From Pararobbsia silviterrae (GTDB taxonomy: Bacteria > Pseudomonadota > Gammaproteobacteria > Burkholderiales > Burkholderiaceae), in assembly GCF_003628125.1 (NCBI RefSeq), contig NZ_RBZU01000018.1, positions 1 through 64,000 on the forward strand: a stretch of DNA of 64,000 nt, given 5' to 3'. Position numbers and translations under genes: made by a program. This document shows, one piece after another, positions 9,283 through 18,210 of this stretch. The notes below the pieces were generated by a model. The model was not told the DNA's origin. It worked only from the letters and a program-made list of their open reading frames with translations, and made no database searches. How positions within the stretch are numbered: the stretch's first letter is position 1; each line of letters starts with the position of its first letter.

Positions 9283-10377
9283 TCAGTGTCGGATGATCGC
9301 GGCGATCGGCATCTGACCGGGCGCGCACTGGTGTTCGGTGCCGCCCGACACGAAGATCGCGGGATCGCCGGCGATCGACGTGATGACCGCACCGAGCGCC
9401 GCGCGCGCATGGCGTTCGTAGTGGATATCGGCATCCGTGAGCATCGTCGTGCGCCATCCGCGGATACGGCCGTCCGGACTCGCGTCGGCCTTCGCGAACA
9501 TCGCCGCGACCGCGCCTTGCGCGGGCGCGTCGCCGAGCAGCACGCGAATCGATGCCGCATCGACGACGTCGTTCAAGACACCGTGCCGGATCGAAAACGC
9601 ACTCGACGCCGCCGCCGAATTGCCGAACAGCAGCACCTCGCAGTGACGCAACTCGCCGCCCGCCGACGTCGAGGCGACGCTCGAATACAGATCCATGCGC
9701 TTGGCGATCACGTCATCCGTCACGGCCGCGCGCTCGACTTCGCCGAGACCGACCGCGACACCGAGCGCGGTCGCGCCGCGCGCATACGGCTTCGAGCCGT
9801 TCGCGTCGCGCGTGACGAGCGTCTTGCCTCGCCGGTCCGCGTCCGCGATCAACGCGGGCGTCAGCAAGGGGCCTTTGACCTGTACGTAGTGCACGTCGCG
9901 CGGATCGTCGATGCGTGCTTCGCGCATCGCCTCGTGCACCGCGTGGGCGACGAGCTCGACCTGCGTCGTCGTACCGACTTCTTCGGGCAACAGATCGCGC
10001 GTCGTCGCGACGCCGAGCGTAAGGCGTCCCGCATCCGCGGATTCAGCGGTTGAACTCGACGCTTCGCCGATGGGCTCCTCGACGCGCGTGAACACCGTCG
10101 CATGCGGCGACAGCACGCCCTCGGTCCCGCCCGACCAGACAAAGCAAATGCGGCTTGCGACTTGTTCAGGCGACACGCCGAGACGCGCCGCTATCAACAG
10201 CTGGAACGACTGCGTCGCGAAGCCGCGCGTGAAGTCGTTCGCGCCGCCGTTGCCTTCGGTCTTGCCGATGACCGCGACGATCGTCGACGGATCGACTTCG
10301 CCGCGCTCGATCAGCGCGGCCAATCCGGACGTATCGCCGGGCGACATCATGGCAATCCTGTGGAGATGAATCTTCAT
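9283..10377 (-). CDS. ring-opening amidohydrolase (cyanuric acid amidohydrolase / barbiturase family)
   Basis: 364 residues, the length of AtzD/TrzD. This rare fold has three similar domains, each giving a Ser-Lys pair. The lysines appear at K39 (GKTEGNGG), K168 (VQVKGPLLT) and K296 (FAKAD). The serines appear at S82 (WSGGTEG), around S233 (YSSVASTSAGGE) and S344 (VSGGTEHQCAPG). The family opens cyanuric acid to carboxybiuret or barbituric acid to ureidomalonate; I cannot separate the two from sequence. ATG at 10377 is chosen because MKIHLHRI begins the conserved domain; the frame extends 32 codons upstream without family-like content. It is 127 bp after the permease gene and 15 bp before the amidase. 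Confidence 0.9.
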   Translation of the reverse strand: MKIHLHRIAMMSPGDTSGLAALIERGEVDPSTIVAVIGKTEGNGGANDFTRGFATQSFQLLIAARLGVSPEQVASRICFVWSGGTEGVLSPHATVFTRVEEPIGEASSSTAESADAGRLTLGVATTRDLLPEEVGTTTQVELVAHAVHEAMREARIDDPRDVHYVQVKGPLLTPALIADADRRGKTLVTRDANGSKPYARGATALGVAVGLGEVERAAVTDDVIAKRMDLYSSVASTSAGGELRHCEVLLFGNSAAASSAFSIRHGVLNDVVDAASIRVLLGDAPAQGAVAAMFAKADASPDGRIRGWRTTMLTDADIHYERHARAALGAVITSIAGDPAIFVSGGTEHQCAPGQMPIAAIIRH

Positions 10378-10504
10378 AGCGTGTCTCGAGTGTGGATGAA
10401 CGGCACGCGGCGAGCGTGCCCGAATACGAAAGCGCGATGTCTGCGCGGGACCGCATGCGCGCGGACCCGACATCCGATGCGATCCGGCGCGCCGATCCTT
10501 CGCA

Positions 10505-11440
10505 TCAGCGTCGGGTGAGCGCCGTGCCGAGCGCCGCGGGCATACGCGTCGCGCGACCCACGCAGCAGAGCACGCCGAGCGCGATCAGATACGGCGCCAT
10601 CTGGATCGCATAGGAACTTACGGGCAGCCCCCACCCTTGCATATTGAGTCCGACCGCGTCGGTCGCACCGAACAGGAGGCAGGCGAGCATGACCCGCAGC
10701 GGCCGCCAGCGGCCGATCAGCACTGCGGCAAGTGCGATAAAGCCGCGGCCGTTCGTCATCGCGTCGGTGAACGTGCCGAGCTGATCGAGCGCGAGCACCG
10801 CGCCGCCGATGCCCGCGAAAGCGCCGCCCGCGATGAGGGCGCGCGCGCGAATCGCGGCGGGCCGCGCGCCGGCCGCGAATACCGCCGACGGGTTTTCGCC
10901 GGTCGCCTGGACCAAGAGGCCCGTCTGCGTGCCGCGCATCCACACGTGCAGCAGCGCCGCGCAGACGAATGCCGCATAGGTCAGCGGCGTCTGATCGAAC
11001 AGACCCGCGCCGATGACCGGCCATTTCGCGAGCCACGGTATCGGCCATGTCGCGGGCACGCTCAGATGCAGATTCGGCGAGCGTCCGCCGAACAGCGCGC
11101 GAAGCAGAAAGCTCGTGACACCGGCGACGAGAATATTGATCGAGAGGCCCGTCACCATGTGATCGGTGCTGAAGCGGCCCGTCGCGATCGCCATCAGCAG
11201 GCCGACGCCCGCGCCGCCGAGCGCGCTGCATACGAGGCCCAACGCATAGCTCTGCGTGATGAACGCGATCACGGCGCCCGCGAACGCGCCCATGAGCATC
11301 ATGCCTTCGATGCAGACGCCGAACGTGCCGGCCGCTTCGCAGAGCACGCCGCCGAGGCCCGCATAAAGCAGCGGCGTCGCGATGCGGACCATCGATGCGA
11401 CGAGCCCGGCCGCGACGGTCGAATTGATGGCGAGGTTCAT
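10505..11440 (-). CDS. BMP-type ABC transporter permease (second)
   Basis: 311-residue, largely hydrophobic inner-membrane protein of the branched-chain / nucleoside permease superfamily (NupQ/YufQ type). Family features include TPLLYAGLGGVLCEAAGTF and IEGMMLMGAFAG at the N terminus and GIGGAVLALDQLGTFTDAM late in the protein. About nine membrane segments are expected. Its ATG overlaps the stop of the upstream permease gene as ATGA (11437-11440), so the two subunits are translationally coupled. It forms the channel with the 362-residue permease. Confidence 0.93.
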   Translation of the reverse strand: MNLAINSTVAAGLVASMVRIATPLLYAGLGGVLCEAAGTFGVCIEGMMLMGAFAGAVIAFITQSYALGLVCSALGGAGVGLLMAIATGRFSTDHMVTGLSINILVAGVTSFLLRALFGGRSPNLHLSVPATWPIPWLAKWPVIGAGLFDQTPLTYAAFVCAALLHVWMRGTQTGLLVQATGENPSAVFAAGARPAAIRARALIAGGAFAGIGGAVLALDQLGTFTDAMTNGRGFIALAAVLIGRWRPLRVMLACLLFGATDAVGLNMQGWGLPVSSYAIQMAPYLIALGVLCCVGRATRMPAALGTALTRR

Positions 11441-12525
11441 ACGCGTCGTTGCCTCCGGTCGAGACCGCGTGCGCAGAGCACGAAGGCCATCGTCAGTCCC
11501 TGGATCACGTCGACGAGCGACGACGGCACGCCGATCTCGCGTTGCATCGCGAGCGCGCCCGCTTCGACAAACCCGAAGAACAGCCCCGCGGGGATCACGG
11601 CAAGCGGATCGAGCCCGCCGAGCAGTGCGACCGCGACGGCCTTGAAGCCGAAGCCGACTGAAAAGCCTTCGATAAGCCGCGACTGCACGCCGAGCACTTC
11701 GACGCCGCCCGCGATGCCGGCGAGTGCGCCCGCGAGGGCCATGACCGCGAGCAGGAGCCGTGTCGACGACACCCCCGCATAGCGCGCCGCCGACGCGCTC
11801 GCGCCGAGCACGCGCAGGCCGAACCCGAACGGGGTGCGCCAGAGCACGAGCGCAGCGAGCCCGCTCGCGGCGAGCGCGATCAGAATGCCGATATGCAGAT
11901 CGGCGCCCGAGAGCAGCATCGGCAGCAACGCGCCGTCGGGCACCAGCGGCGATTGCGGAAAGCCCGCGCCCGCTTCGCCCATCGGTCCGTTGAGCACTTC
12001 GCCGACCATCAGCAGGCCGACGAAATTGAGCATCAGCGTCGAGATCACTTCATTGACGCCGCGTCCGATGCGCAGCAACGCCGCGATGCAGGCCCAGACG
12101 CCGCCGCCGATTGCCGCGCCGAACAGGGCCGCGACGATCGGCAACACGCCCGGCAACGTGCCGAAATGCAGCGCCGTCCAGGTCGCGCAGATACCGCCGA
12201 CCGCGATCTGCCCCTCGGCCCCGATGTTGATGATCCGCGCACGGAAACACAGCGCGATGCCCGTGGCCGCGAGGATATAGGGCGCGCTCTTGTTCAACGC
12301 GAACGAGAGCGCGTCTTCCGATCCGACCGCGCCGCGCGCCATATGCGCAAACGCGAGCACGGGGTTGTGGCCCGAGAGCACGATGAAGCACGCGGTCACC
12401 GCGAACGCGAGCGCGACGGCCAGCGCCGCGTCGCGTAGCGCGCGCCCCGCGCTCGTGATGCGCAGCAGCCGATCGGACCACGACGGCGCGAAACCGACGT
12501 CGAGGGGTTTGTCGATGCCTTTCAT
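11437..12525 (-). CDS. BMP-type ABC transporter permease (first)
   Basis: 362-residue inner-membrane permease (NupP/YufP type). A long N-terminal hydrophobic segment is followed by the family signature FRARIINIGAEGQIAVGG and a late GIAGGVEVLGVQSRLIEGFS. ATG at 12525 overlaps the ATPase stop as ATGA. The open frame extends far upstream on the same frame through the ATPase gene, but that part is the ATPase read in the wrong frame. It works with the neighbouring permease, the double ATPase and the periplasmic binding protein. Confidence 0.93.
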   Translation of the reverse strand: MKGIDKPLDVGFAPSWSDRLLRITSAGRALRDAALAVALAFAVTACFIVLSGHNPVLAFAHMARGAVGSEDALSFALNKSAPYILAATGIALCFRARIINIGAEGQIAVGGICATWTALHFGTLPGVLPIVAALFGAAIGGGVWACIAALLRIGRGVNEVISTLMLNFVGLLMVGEVLNGPMGEAGAGFPQSPLVPDGALLPMLLSGADLHIGILIALAASGLAALVLWRTPFGFGLRVLGASASAARYAGVSSTRLLLAVMALAGALAGIAGGVEVLGVQSRLIEGFSVGFGFKAVAVALLGGLDPLAVIPAGLFFGFVEAGALAMQREIGVPSSLVDVIQGLTMAFVLCARGLDRRQRRV

Positions 12526-14171
12526 GCGTATGCGTCCTGTGCGTCGGCGCGTTGGGGCGTACGTTCGTCGGCGCCGGCCATCATCATGCCGAGCGCGGTC
12601 AGGTCGACGGCGTCGCGCGGCACGATGCCCTTGAGTTTTCCGCCGCTGAGCACGCCGATCCGATCGCCGAGCATCAGGACCTCCTCGAGTTCGGCCGACA
12701 CATAGAGAATGGCCGCGCCGCGATCGCGCAAAGCAAGCACGCGATCGATGACGAAGCGCGTCGCGCCGGGATCGAGGCCCCAGGTCGGCTGCATCGCGAC
12801 GAGCACGCGCGGCGTACGGCCGAGTTCGCGCGCGAGCACGATTTTTTGCTGGTTGCCGCCCGACAGCGAACCGGCGCTCGCTTGCGGGCCCGGACACGCA
12901 ATGCGGAATTCGGCGATCTGATCGAGCGCGCGATGCCGAAACGCGGCGCGATCGAGCAAGAGGCGTTTGCGCCACGGCCGGCGCGCGAAGTCGCGCAGGG
13001 CGAGGTTGTCTTCGATCGTCATCGCGGGCACGAGGCTCGTGTGCGCGCGATCGACGGGAATATAGGCGATGCCCGCGGCGAGACGCGCGCGCGCATTCGC
13101 GCGCGAGACATCGACGCCGTCGAGATGCATTGAGCCGCGCGAGGGTTTGCGCAGCCCCGCGAGGGTCTCGACGAGCTCCGTCTGGCCATTGCCGTCGACC
13201 CCCGCGATCGCGAGAATCTCGCCGCCGCGCAAGGTGAAGCCGATATCGTCGAGCAGCGTCCGGCCGCGCGTATCGCGCAGCGTGAGACCTTGGACGTCGA
13301 GGACGCGCGTATCGTGTTCGAGCGTCGCGCGTTGCGGCGCGGCGCCGACATCGCGATCGACCATGAGGCGCGCGAGTTCGGCGCGCGTGATCGTGCTCAC
13401 GTCGAAGCGATCGACGACTTTGCCCGCGCGCAGCACGATGCCTTCGTCGCAGGCCTGCATGACTTCGCCGAGCTTGTGCGTGATGAAGATGACCGAACGT
13501 CCTTCGCCCTTGAGCTTGCGCATGATCGCGATCAACCCTTCGACTTCGGGCGCGCTGAGATTCGAGGTCGGTTCGTCGAGGATCAGGAGGTCCGCGCCGC
13601 GCATGATCGCCTTGACGATCTCGACGCGCTGGCGCTGTCCGAACGACAACTCGGAGACCCATTGTTCGGGATCGAGATCGAGGCCGTAGCGCGCGCTCGC
13701 CTCGCGTACTTGCGCGGCCATCTGCGCGCGACGCAGCCAGCGGCCGGCGGCCGGCCATCCGAGCATCACGTTATCGACGACCGACATCGATTCGACGAGC
13801 ATGAAGTGCTGGTGAATCATGCCGATGCCGGCTGCGATCGCGTCGCCCGGACGATGGCCGTCGAGTTCGCGATCCTTGAAGACGATCGTGCCGCTGTCGG
13901 CGCGTTCGATGCCGAACACGAGCTTCATCAGGGTGCTCTTGCCCGAGCCGTTTTCGCCGAGCAAGGCGACGATGCGGCCCGCGGGCACGTCGAGATCGAC
14001 GGCGTCGTTCGCCTGCACGGACCCGAAGCGTTTGCTGAGCGCGCGGAGTTCGAGCATCGGACGCGCGGGTCGAGCGATCGGCTCGCGCATCGCGTTCGAG
14101 GCGCGCGACGCATCGACGGTGTCAGACACACCGGGTGCGCGCAACGTGTCGGGTACGTGCGAGGCGGTCAT
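12522..14171 (-). CDS. BMP-type ABC transporter ATPase (two nucleotide-binding domains)
   Basis: 549-residue cytosolic subunit with two fused ATPase domains. Domain 1 has Walker A GENGSGKST (72-80), signature LSFGQRQRVEI and Walker B LLILDEPT. Domain 2 has the altered Walker A GVDGNGQTE, signature LSGGNQQK and the altered Walker B region VLVAMQPTWGLD, as is usual in nucleoside/BMP and sugar (RbsA-like) double ATPases, where only one site is fully active. The first 38 residues are a non-conserved extension; ATG codons at residues 28 and 39 are alternative starts. The ATG at 14171 overlaps the binding-protein stop (ATGA) and the stop overlaps the next permease ATG, which supports the assigned start. 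Confidence 0.94.
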   Translation of the reverse strand: MTASHVPDTLRAPGVSDTVDASRASNAMREPIARPARPMLELRALSKRFGSVQANDAVDLDVPAGRIVALLGENGSGKSTLMKLVFGIERADSGTIVFKDRELDGHRPGDAIAAGIGMIHQHFMLVESMSVVDNVMLGWPAAGRWLRRAQMAAQVREASARYGLDLDPEQWVSELSFGQRQRVEIVKAIMRGADLLILDEPTSNLSAPEVEGLIAIMRKLKGEGRSVIFITHKLGEVMQACDEGIVLRAGKVVDRFDVSTITRAELARLMVDRDVGAAPQRATLEHDTRVLDVQGLTLRDTRGRTLLDDIGFTLRGGEILAIAGVDGNGQTELVETLAGLRKPSRGSMHLDGVDVSRANARARLAAGIAYIPVDRAHTSLVPAMTIEDNLALRDFARRPWRKRLLLDRAAFRHRALDQIAEFRIACPGPQASAGSLSGGNQQKIVLARELGRTPRVLVAMQPTWGLDPGATRFVIDRVLALRDRGAAILYVSAELEEVLMLGDRIGVLSGGKLKGIVPRDAVDLTALGMMMAGADERTPQRADAQDAYA

Positions 14172-15220
14172 AGTCCACCGCGTGCGTCGTGCGCCGTGAC
14201 GGAGACCTTGAGCGTGCCGGCCGCGAATTTCTTCTCGTCGTCGTTGAGTTCCTGAACGATCGCCGCGGGGACGACGGGATTGAACTGTTGTCCCGACAGA
14301 TACGCAAGCTGCGCGCCGGTGCTGCCCTTCGTGTTCAGGCCATAGAGCCGATAGGTGCCGCCGCCGGTGCCGTGCGATGCCGCGTCGGCGATGGCCGCGT
14401 ACATATCGCCCCATTGTTCGACGATATTGGTCAGCACGTTTTGCGGTGCGAGCGCGGTGTCTTCGACCGAGCGGCCCGTGACGTAGATGTTCTTGTCCTT
14501 GGCGGCGGCGATGATGCCGGACTGGCCCGCGTTGAGTTTGCCGGTCAGGAAATCGGCGCCCCATGCGATGAGCGACAGGGCGGCTTCCTTCGCGGCGCCG
14601 GCGTCTTCCATGTCCTGGACGTAGATGATCTTGACCTGGATATCGGGGCGCACGCTGAGCGCGCCCTTGCGGAACGCGCCGACTTGCGCGACGACGTTGG
14701 GCAGGCCTTCGAGGCCGTTGACCGAGCCGATCTTGCCGGTCTTGCTCATGCGCGCGGCGAGCACGCCTTCGAGGTAGCCGAATTGCGTGTTGTCGAAGTC
14801 GACGGCGCTGACGTTCTTGCCGGATCCCGCGGAACCGGAGCCGACGACGAAGACGGTCTTCGGAAAGCGCGGACCGACTTCCTGGGCGGCGGACTGGAAG
14901 CGGCCCGTGTGACCGATCACGACGTCGTAGCCGCGGCGTGCGTAGTCGCGCATGGCCTGCGCCATATCGGCGGGCTGGACGTTTTCGGAGTAGGCGACAT
15001 CCCAGCCCATGGCCTTGAGGCGCTTGACGCCTTCATAGCCTTGCGCGTTCCAGCTTTGGTCGTTGATGCTGCCCGGCAGCAGGATCGCGGCTTTTTCGAC
15101 GGCAAGCGCCGCGGTCGATGCAGACGCGAGCGACGCGCCGAGTGCGCAGCCGATGAGTGCGAGTTTCAGATGGCGGACGACGAGACGAAGACCCCCGGCT
15201 TGGATGCGTGTATTGGACAT
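14168..15220 (-). CDS. BMP-family ABC transporter substrate-binding protein
   Basis: 350 residues from ATG 15220. A Sec signal (basic start, LKLALIGCALGASLASAS core, probable cleavage after AALA) precedes a BmpA/Med-type periplasmic domain with ILLPGSINDQSWNAQGYEG, GYDVVIGHTGRF and GSVNGLEGLPNVV. LIGC inside the signal could be read as a lipobox, but the hydrophobic run before it is short. BMP proteins mostly bind nucleosides, bases or related heterocycles. With a ring-opening amidohydrolase in the same operon, a cyanurate- or pyrimidine-like ligand is a reasonable guess. First gene of the operon; the start has no strong Shine-Dalgarno. Confidence 0.92.
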   Translation of the reverse strand: MSNTRIQAGGLRLVVRHLKLALIGCALGASLASASTAALAVEKAAILLPGSINDQSWNAQGYEGVKRLKAMGWDVAYSENVQPADMAQAMRDYARRGYDVVIGHTGRFQSAAQEVGPRFPKTVFVVGSGSAGSGKNVSAVDFDNTQFGYLEGVLAARMSKTGKIGSVNGLEGLPNVVAQVGAFRKGALSVRPDIQVKIIYVQDMEDAGAAKEAALSLIAWGADFLTGKLNAGQSGIIAAAKDKNIYVTGRSVEDTALAPQNVLTNIVEQWGDMYAAIADAASHGTGGGTYRLYGLNTKGSTGAQLAYLSGQQFNPVVPAAIVQELNDDEKKFAAGTLKVSVTAHDARGGL

Positions 15221-15589
15221 GGATATACCGTTCACATGGAGTTGGATTGCGGCCCTGGATGGGGTGTGACGGCTGTCCGTCGCGTGATGCCGCACACCGA
15301 TGGGATTGAATATAAGTCGCTAAAAATCGGTGCCGGGGCGGCATTTCGAGGATCGGAATTTTTACGAAATATATCGATTAATCAGGGTGTTGGAATTGAA
15401 ACGAGATGGAATTCGCGGGCGTGACGGGTGGGGTTTGGAGCGGGGGCGATTGAGTTTCGGGCGTGTATCGGCGCGCGGGTTCGACCGGAGAACGCGCGCG
15501 GTCCGGAGTCTGGCGCGCCCTCTACGGCTCATGAGCGCGGGCCGTTCCGATTCGTCGATCACGTCGATCGAAGCCCCCCGCGCGGCGTA
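15221..15589. other. promoter-side spacer of the amidohydrolase operon
   Basis: 369 bp upstream of the binding-protein gene. The stretch at about 15300-15400 is markedly more AT-rich than its surroundings (GAATATAAGTCGC, then AATTTTTACGAAATATATCG) and is where the operon promoter and operator should lie. I could not fix a -10/-35 pair or a symmetric IclR site with confidence. No gene seen. Confidence 0.4.
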
Positions 15590-16297
15590 TTACCAAAGGC
15601 GTGAAAACAGCGAAAACAACTGAGCTTGCACATATGTCGCCGCGTGACAGAGCGCTCGCCAAAGTGAACGCTTCGGACTCGGCGAGCGCCGTCTGGCCGG
15701 TTTCGCGACAAAGGTGGATGGGATTTCCTCGACGCCGTCAAACAACGAAGGTTGCATGCGCGCGATGTGTTCGGCGCGCGCCATCCGTTGAAAGAGCATG
15801 CTTTTCGATATCGCAAGATGCGAGGCGAGCCGCTCGCCATTACCCGAAAAAAATTCCAGCGAGCGTAAATAGGCGACCGCTTCGGTAAATCGAGAACGAA
15901 GCGTACGCTCATCGTCGTGATATTGATCGACTAATTCGCATGCGTGTTCAGGTTCGTATTGCTTGGGGGCCGCGAGTGTCGAGGCGATACGATTGGATTG
16001 AATTTCGCCGTCGTCTCCTTGATCTTCTTCATCGAGTCGGAATGCGAATCTGAATGGACGATCCACGAACTGGCCGAATGCCTTTCGCAGACGCCGTATC
16101 ACGGCTTCTCGAAAACTCTCGTCATCAGGATCGAGTGTCTGTTGGCTTTCGTCTTGTATTTCCCTGGCGACCAGCCAGGCTTCTGCCTTCAAATCATCAA
16201 CGGAGTGCTCGCCTCGCGTCCCGCGCGCGATCTGCCGCAGGTGGCCGAGAATCGAAGGAATCAAACGTGTGAGGAACCCATCGTCGTCATTGGACAT
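15590..16297 (-). CDS. hypothetical protein, sigma-factor-like arrangement
   Basis: 235 residues, not recognised as a named family. The N terminus (LIPSILGHLRQIAR, then VDDLKAEAWLVAREI) resembles the helix pattern of sigma-70 region 2. A central acidic linker follows (LDEEDQGDDGEI). Then TEAVAYLRSLEFFS and ERLASHLAISKSMLFQRMARA resemble a region-4 helix-turn-helix. The tail is Arg/Ser/Lys-rich and ends in a hydrophobic helix. Its base composition is less GC-rich than that of its neighbours. There is no Shine-Dalgarno before ATG 16297 and no partner gene. It could be a diverged ECF-like sigma or an element-derived regulator; function unproven. Confidence 0.55.
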   Translation of the reverse strand: MSNDDDGFLTRLIPSILGHLRQIARGTRGEHSVDDLKAEAWLVAREIQDESQQTLDPDDESFREAVIRRLRKAFGQFVDRPFRFAFRLDEEDQGDDGEIQSNRIASTLAAPKQYEPEHACELVDQYHDDERTLRSRFTEAVAYLRSLEFFSGNGERLASHLAISKSMLFQRMARAEHIARMQPSLFDGVEEIPSTFVAKPARRRSPSPKRSLWRALCHAATYVQAQLFSLFSRLW

Positions 16298-17106
16298 GGA
16301 GAGATATGAGTGGGGTTGGTTTGATTTGAACCCTCCGACGTATCAGAGGTTGCTGAACATCGCGACATACATTTTTTATTGGTATGGAGTGTTCGGCATT
16401 TTAATCAATCAACCCGAAAATCGAGCGGCCATCTAAGTCAGAAAATAATCCAAGAAAACACCCGATAATCGACGCAGATTTCACCGCGCATTGCATGTGC
16501 ACGCACGCGCATACGAATAAGCTGCATCAATGTGAATTGGATGATGACGGACTATCGGGTGAGTCACCGCTCGCCCTGACCGGCGGGCGAACGCGGCTTC
16601 GATACGCATCACGGATTCAACACGGGACGCTAAAGACCTCGCACACGGGCTCTTGCAATGGGCCCGCTCTCAAGCGACCGCGCGAGACTCGATCAAGACG
16701 TTCACACGCCGAGTCAACGTCGGATGGAAGCCGACGTGGATCGGCGGAGAAATCAGATTCGCGGTACGTCTTAGCGTTCACATTGCGACGCTCCATCGTG
16801 GGACGCGTCATCACCGCTGCTCACCCGACGGCGGGCAGTATGTTCGTGCGCACCGTGACGCCTTTATCGTGGAATGCAAGGAGCCTGCACGGTGAAGAGA
16901 CACCGCCGACGATGATGCGTGAAACCCGATTATGACCGTGACTGCGATGCGTCAGCGAACGCGCTTGGCCACGCACGAAAATGTATTCGGCTTGGGCACG
17001 GTTCCGCATGGCTAAGGAAGTGACGAAGCATCGAAGCACACGTCGATGCCCGTCCAAGCGTACGAGGTTTTGTTGGGCGCGTCTTCCAAACCGGCCCACA
17101 AACGAC
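16298..17106. other. gene-poor spacer beside tRNA-Pro
   Basis: 809 bp with no open frame that shows codon bias, a ribosome site or recognisable protein content. Short frames such as 16495-16935 (+) look accidental. The part from 16360 to 16500 is AT-rich. It may be decayed sequence from an element once inserted next to the tRNA gene; no integrase remnant could be identified. Confidence 0.4.
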
Positions 17107-17139
17107 AACGGGTGACAGATCTAAGATCTGTCACCCGTT
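17107..17139 (-). terminator. strong palindrome downstream of tRNA-Pro, probable terminator
   Basis: A perfect 15-bp inverted repeat with arms 17107-17121 and 17125-17139 around a 3-nt loop (AACGGGTGACAGATC and its complement). It begins 9 bp beyond the tRNA 3' end on the minus strand. On that strand the stem is followed only by a moderately U-rich GTCGTTTG, so termination efficiency is uncertain. The near-perfect symmetry could also serve a DNA-binding protein. Confidence 0.6.
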
Positions 17140-17147
17140 GGCTTGAC

Positions 17148-17224
<77 letters not shown>

Positions 17225-17268
17225 AAAGAACGAAAGTATAACAGAGAGAATGACGTCGGTGTATCGAT

Positions 17269-17667
17269 CTAATGTTTTGCGAGCAACGCGATCACATCCT
17301 GCAGTTCGCGACGCAAACGATCGCAATCGACGGGCGTCAATGTCTCGACGTGCGCTCCGATGTCCGGCTTCTCGGCCACGCGCTCGCGCGCAGGCTCCGT
17401 CGGCGCATTGCCCAACGCATCGAGACGATTGCGCGCCCCATTGATCGTGAATCCCTGTTCGTACAGCAGTTCACGAATTCGACGGATCAACAGCACTTCA
17501 TGATGCTGGTAATACCGCCGATTACCGCGACGCTTGACCGGCCGCAATTGCGTGAATTCCTGCTCCCAATACCGAAGCACATGCGGCTTCACGCCGCATA
17601 GGTCACTCACTTCACCGATCGTGAAGTAACGCTTGGCAGGAATCGGAGGCAGGATGACCTTTTCCAT
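17269..17667 (-). CDS. MerR-family transcriptional regulator
   Basis: 132 residues. The N-terminal MerR winged helix (YFTIGEVSDLCGVKPHVLRY, then WEQEF, then RRYYQHHEVLLIRRIRELLY) is followed by a short C-terminal region without the cysteines of metal-sensing MerR proteins. This small MerR protein directly after ihfA is a common arrangement in beta- and gammaproteobacteria, and its target is generally unknown. 77 bp separate it from ihfA on the same strand. Confidence 0.92.
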   Translation of the reverse strand: MEKVILPPIPAKRYFTIGEVSDLCGVKPHVLRYWEQEFTQLRPVKRRGNRRYYQHHEVLLIRRIRELLYEQGFTINGARNRLDALGNAPTEPARERVAEKPDIGAHVETLTPVDCDRLRRELQDVIALLAKH

Positions 17668-17744
17668 CGCGGCGGCGCCGTCGGATTAGAACGGGGTGTA
17701 CGACAGTTGTATGGACGACCGGCCAGCGCACAGCCAGTTGCGAA

Positions 17745-18161
17745 TCAGTGACCCTGCGGCGTCTGCGACACACCGCCTTCAACGAGCGACTTCAACTTCT
17801 GGCTCGCATGAAACGTCACGACCCGACGCGCGGCGATCGGAATCGCCTCCCCCGTCTTCGGGTTACGCCCCGGACGCTGCGGCTTGTCACGCAACTGGAA
17901 ATTGCCGAAGCCCGACAGCTTCACACTGTCGCCACTCTCGAGCGCGTCACGAATCACTTCGAAAAACGCCTCGACCATATCCTTGGCTTCGCGCTTGTTC
18001 AGGCCGACATGATCGAACAGCAGCTCGGCCAGCTCCGCCTTCGTCAACGTCGGCGTATCGGCTGCGTTCGCCGAGCCGTTCCCGTTGATCGCGTTGTCGT
18101 TGTCGTCCGTCATCGCACTGCGCTGCGCCGCCAGTAGCGCTTCAAATTCACTCGAGTTCAT
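17745..18161 (-). CDS. ihfA: integration host factor subunit alpha
   Basis: 138 residues. The conserved HU/IHF domain begins at about residue 40 ([20 protein letters not shown]) and includes the DNA-bending arm [23 protein letters not shown]-alpha pairs with IHF-beta to bend DNA at specific sites in recombination, replication and sigma-54 transcription. The first ~38 residues, Asn/Asp/Ala-rich, form an N-terminal extension absent from E. coli IhfA; similar extensions occur in Burkholderia. ATG at residue 17 is an alternative start. It follows pheT by 49 bp, the classical pheST-ihfA order. Confidence 0.95.
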   Translation of the reverse strand: MNSSEFEALLAAQRSAMTDDNDNAINGNGSANAADTPTLTKAELAELLFDHVGLNKREAKDMVEAFFEVIRDALESGDSVKLSGFGNFQLRDKPQRPGRNPKTGEAIPIAARRVVTFHASQKLKSLVEGGVSQTPQGH

Positions 18162-18210
18162 TTTTTTCTAAGGGTCAAAAAAACAGGCGCCTGATTACAC
18201 GGGTGATGTC

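Noticed and set aside
9283..10377. Naming the amidohydrolase atzD or the amidase atzE outright
   Set aside because: Cyanurate and barbiturate enzymes share the fold and all catalytic residues visible here; the operon fits either pathway.
11437..13758. 773-codon version of the first BMP permease
   Set aside because: The upstream 411 codons are the ATPase gene read in another frame; the ATGA overlap at 12522-12525 marks the true start.
14168..15220. BMP binding protein as a lipoprotein (LIGC)
   Set aside because: The hydrophobic stretch before the Cys is too short and a normal Sec cleavage site follows; kept only as a remark.
16495..16935. 146-codon rightward frame
   Set aside because: Mixed composition without family resemblance, no Shine-Dalgarno, and overlapped by equally plausible frames on the other strand.
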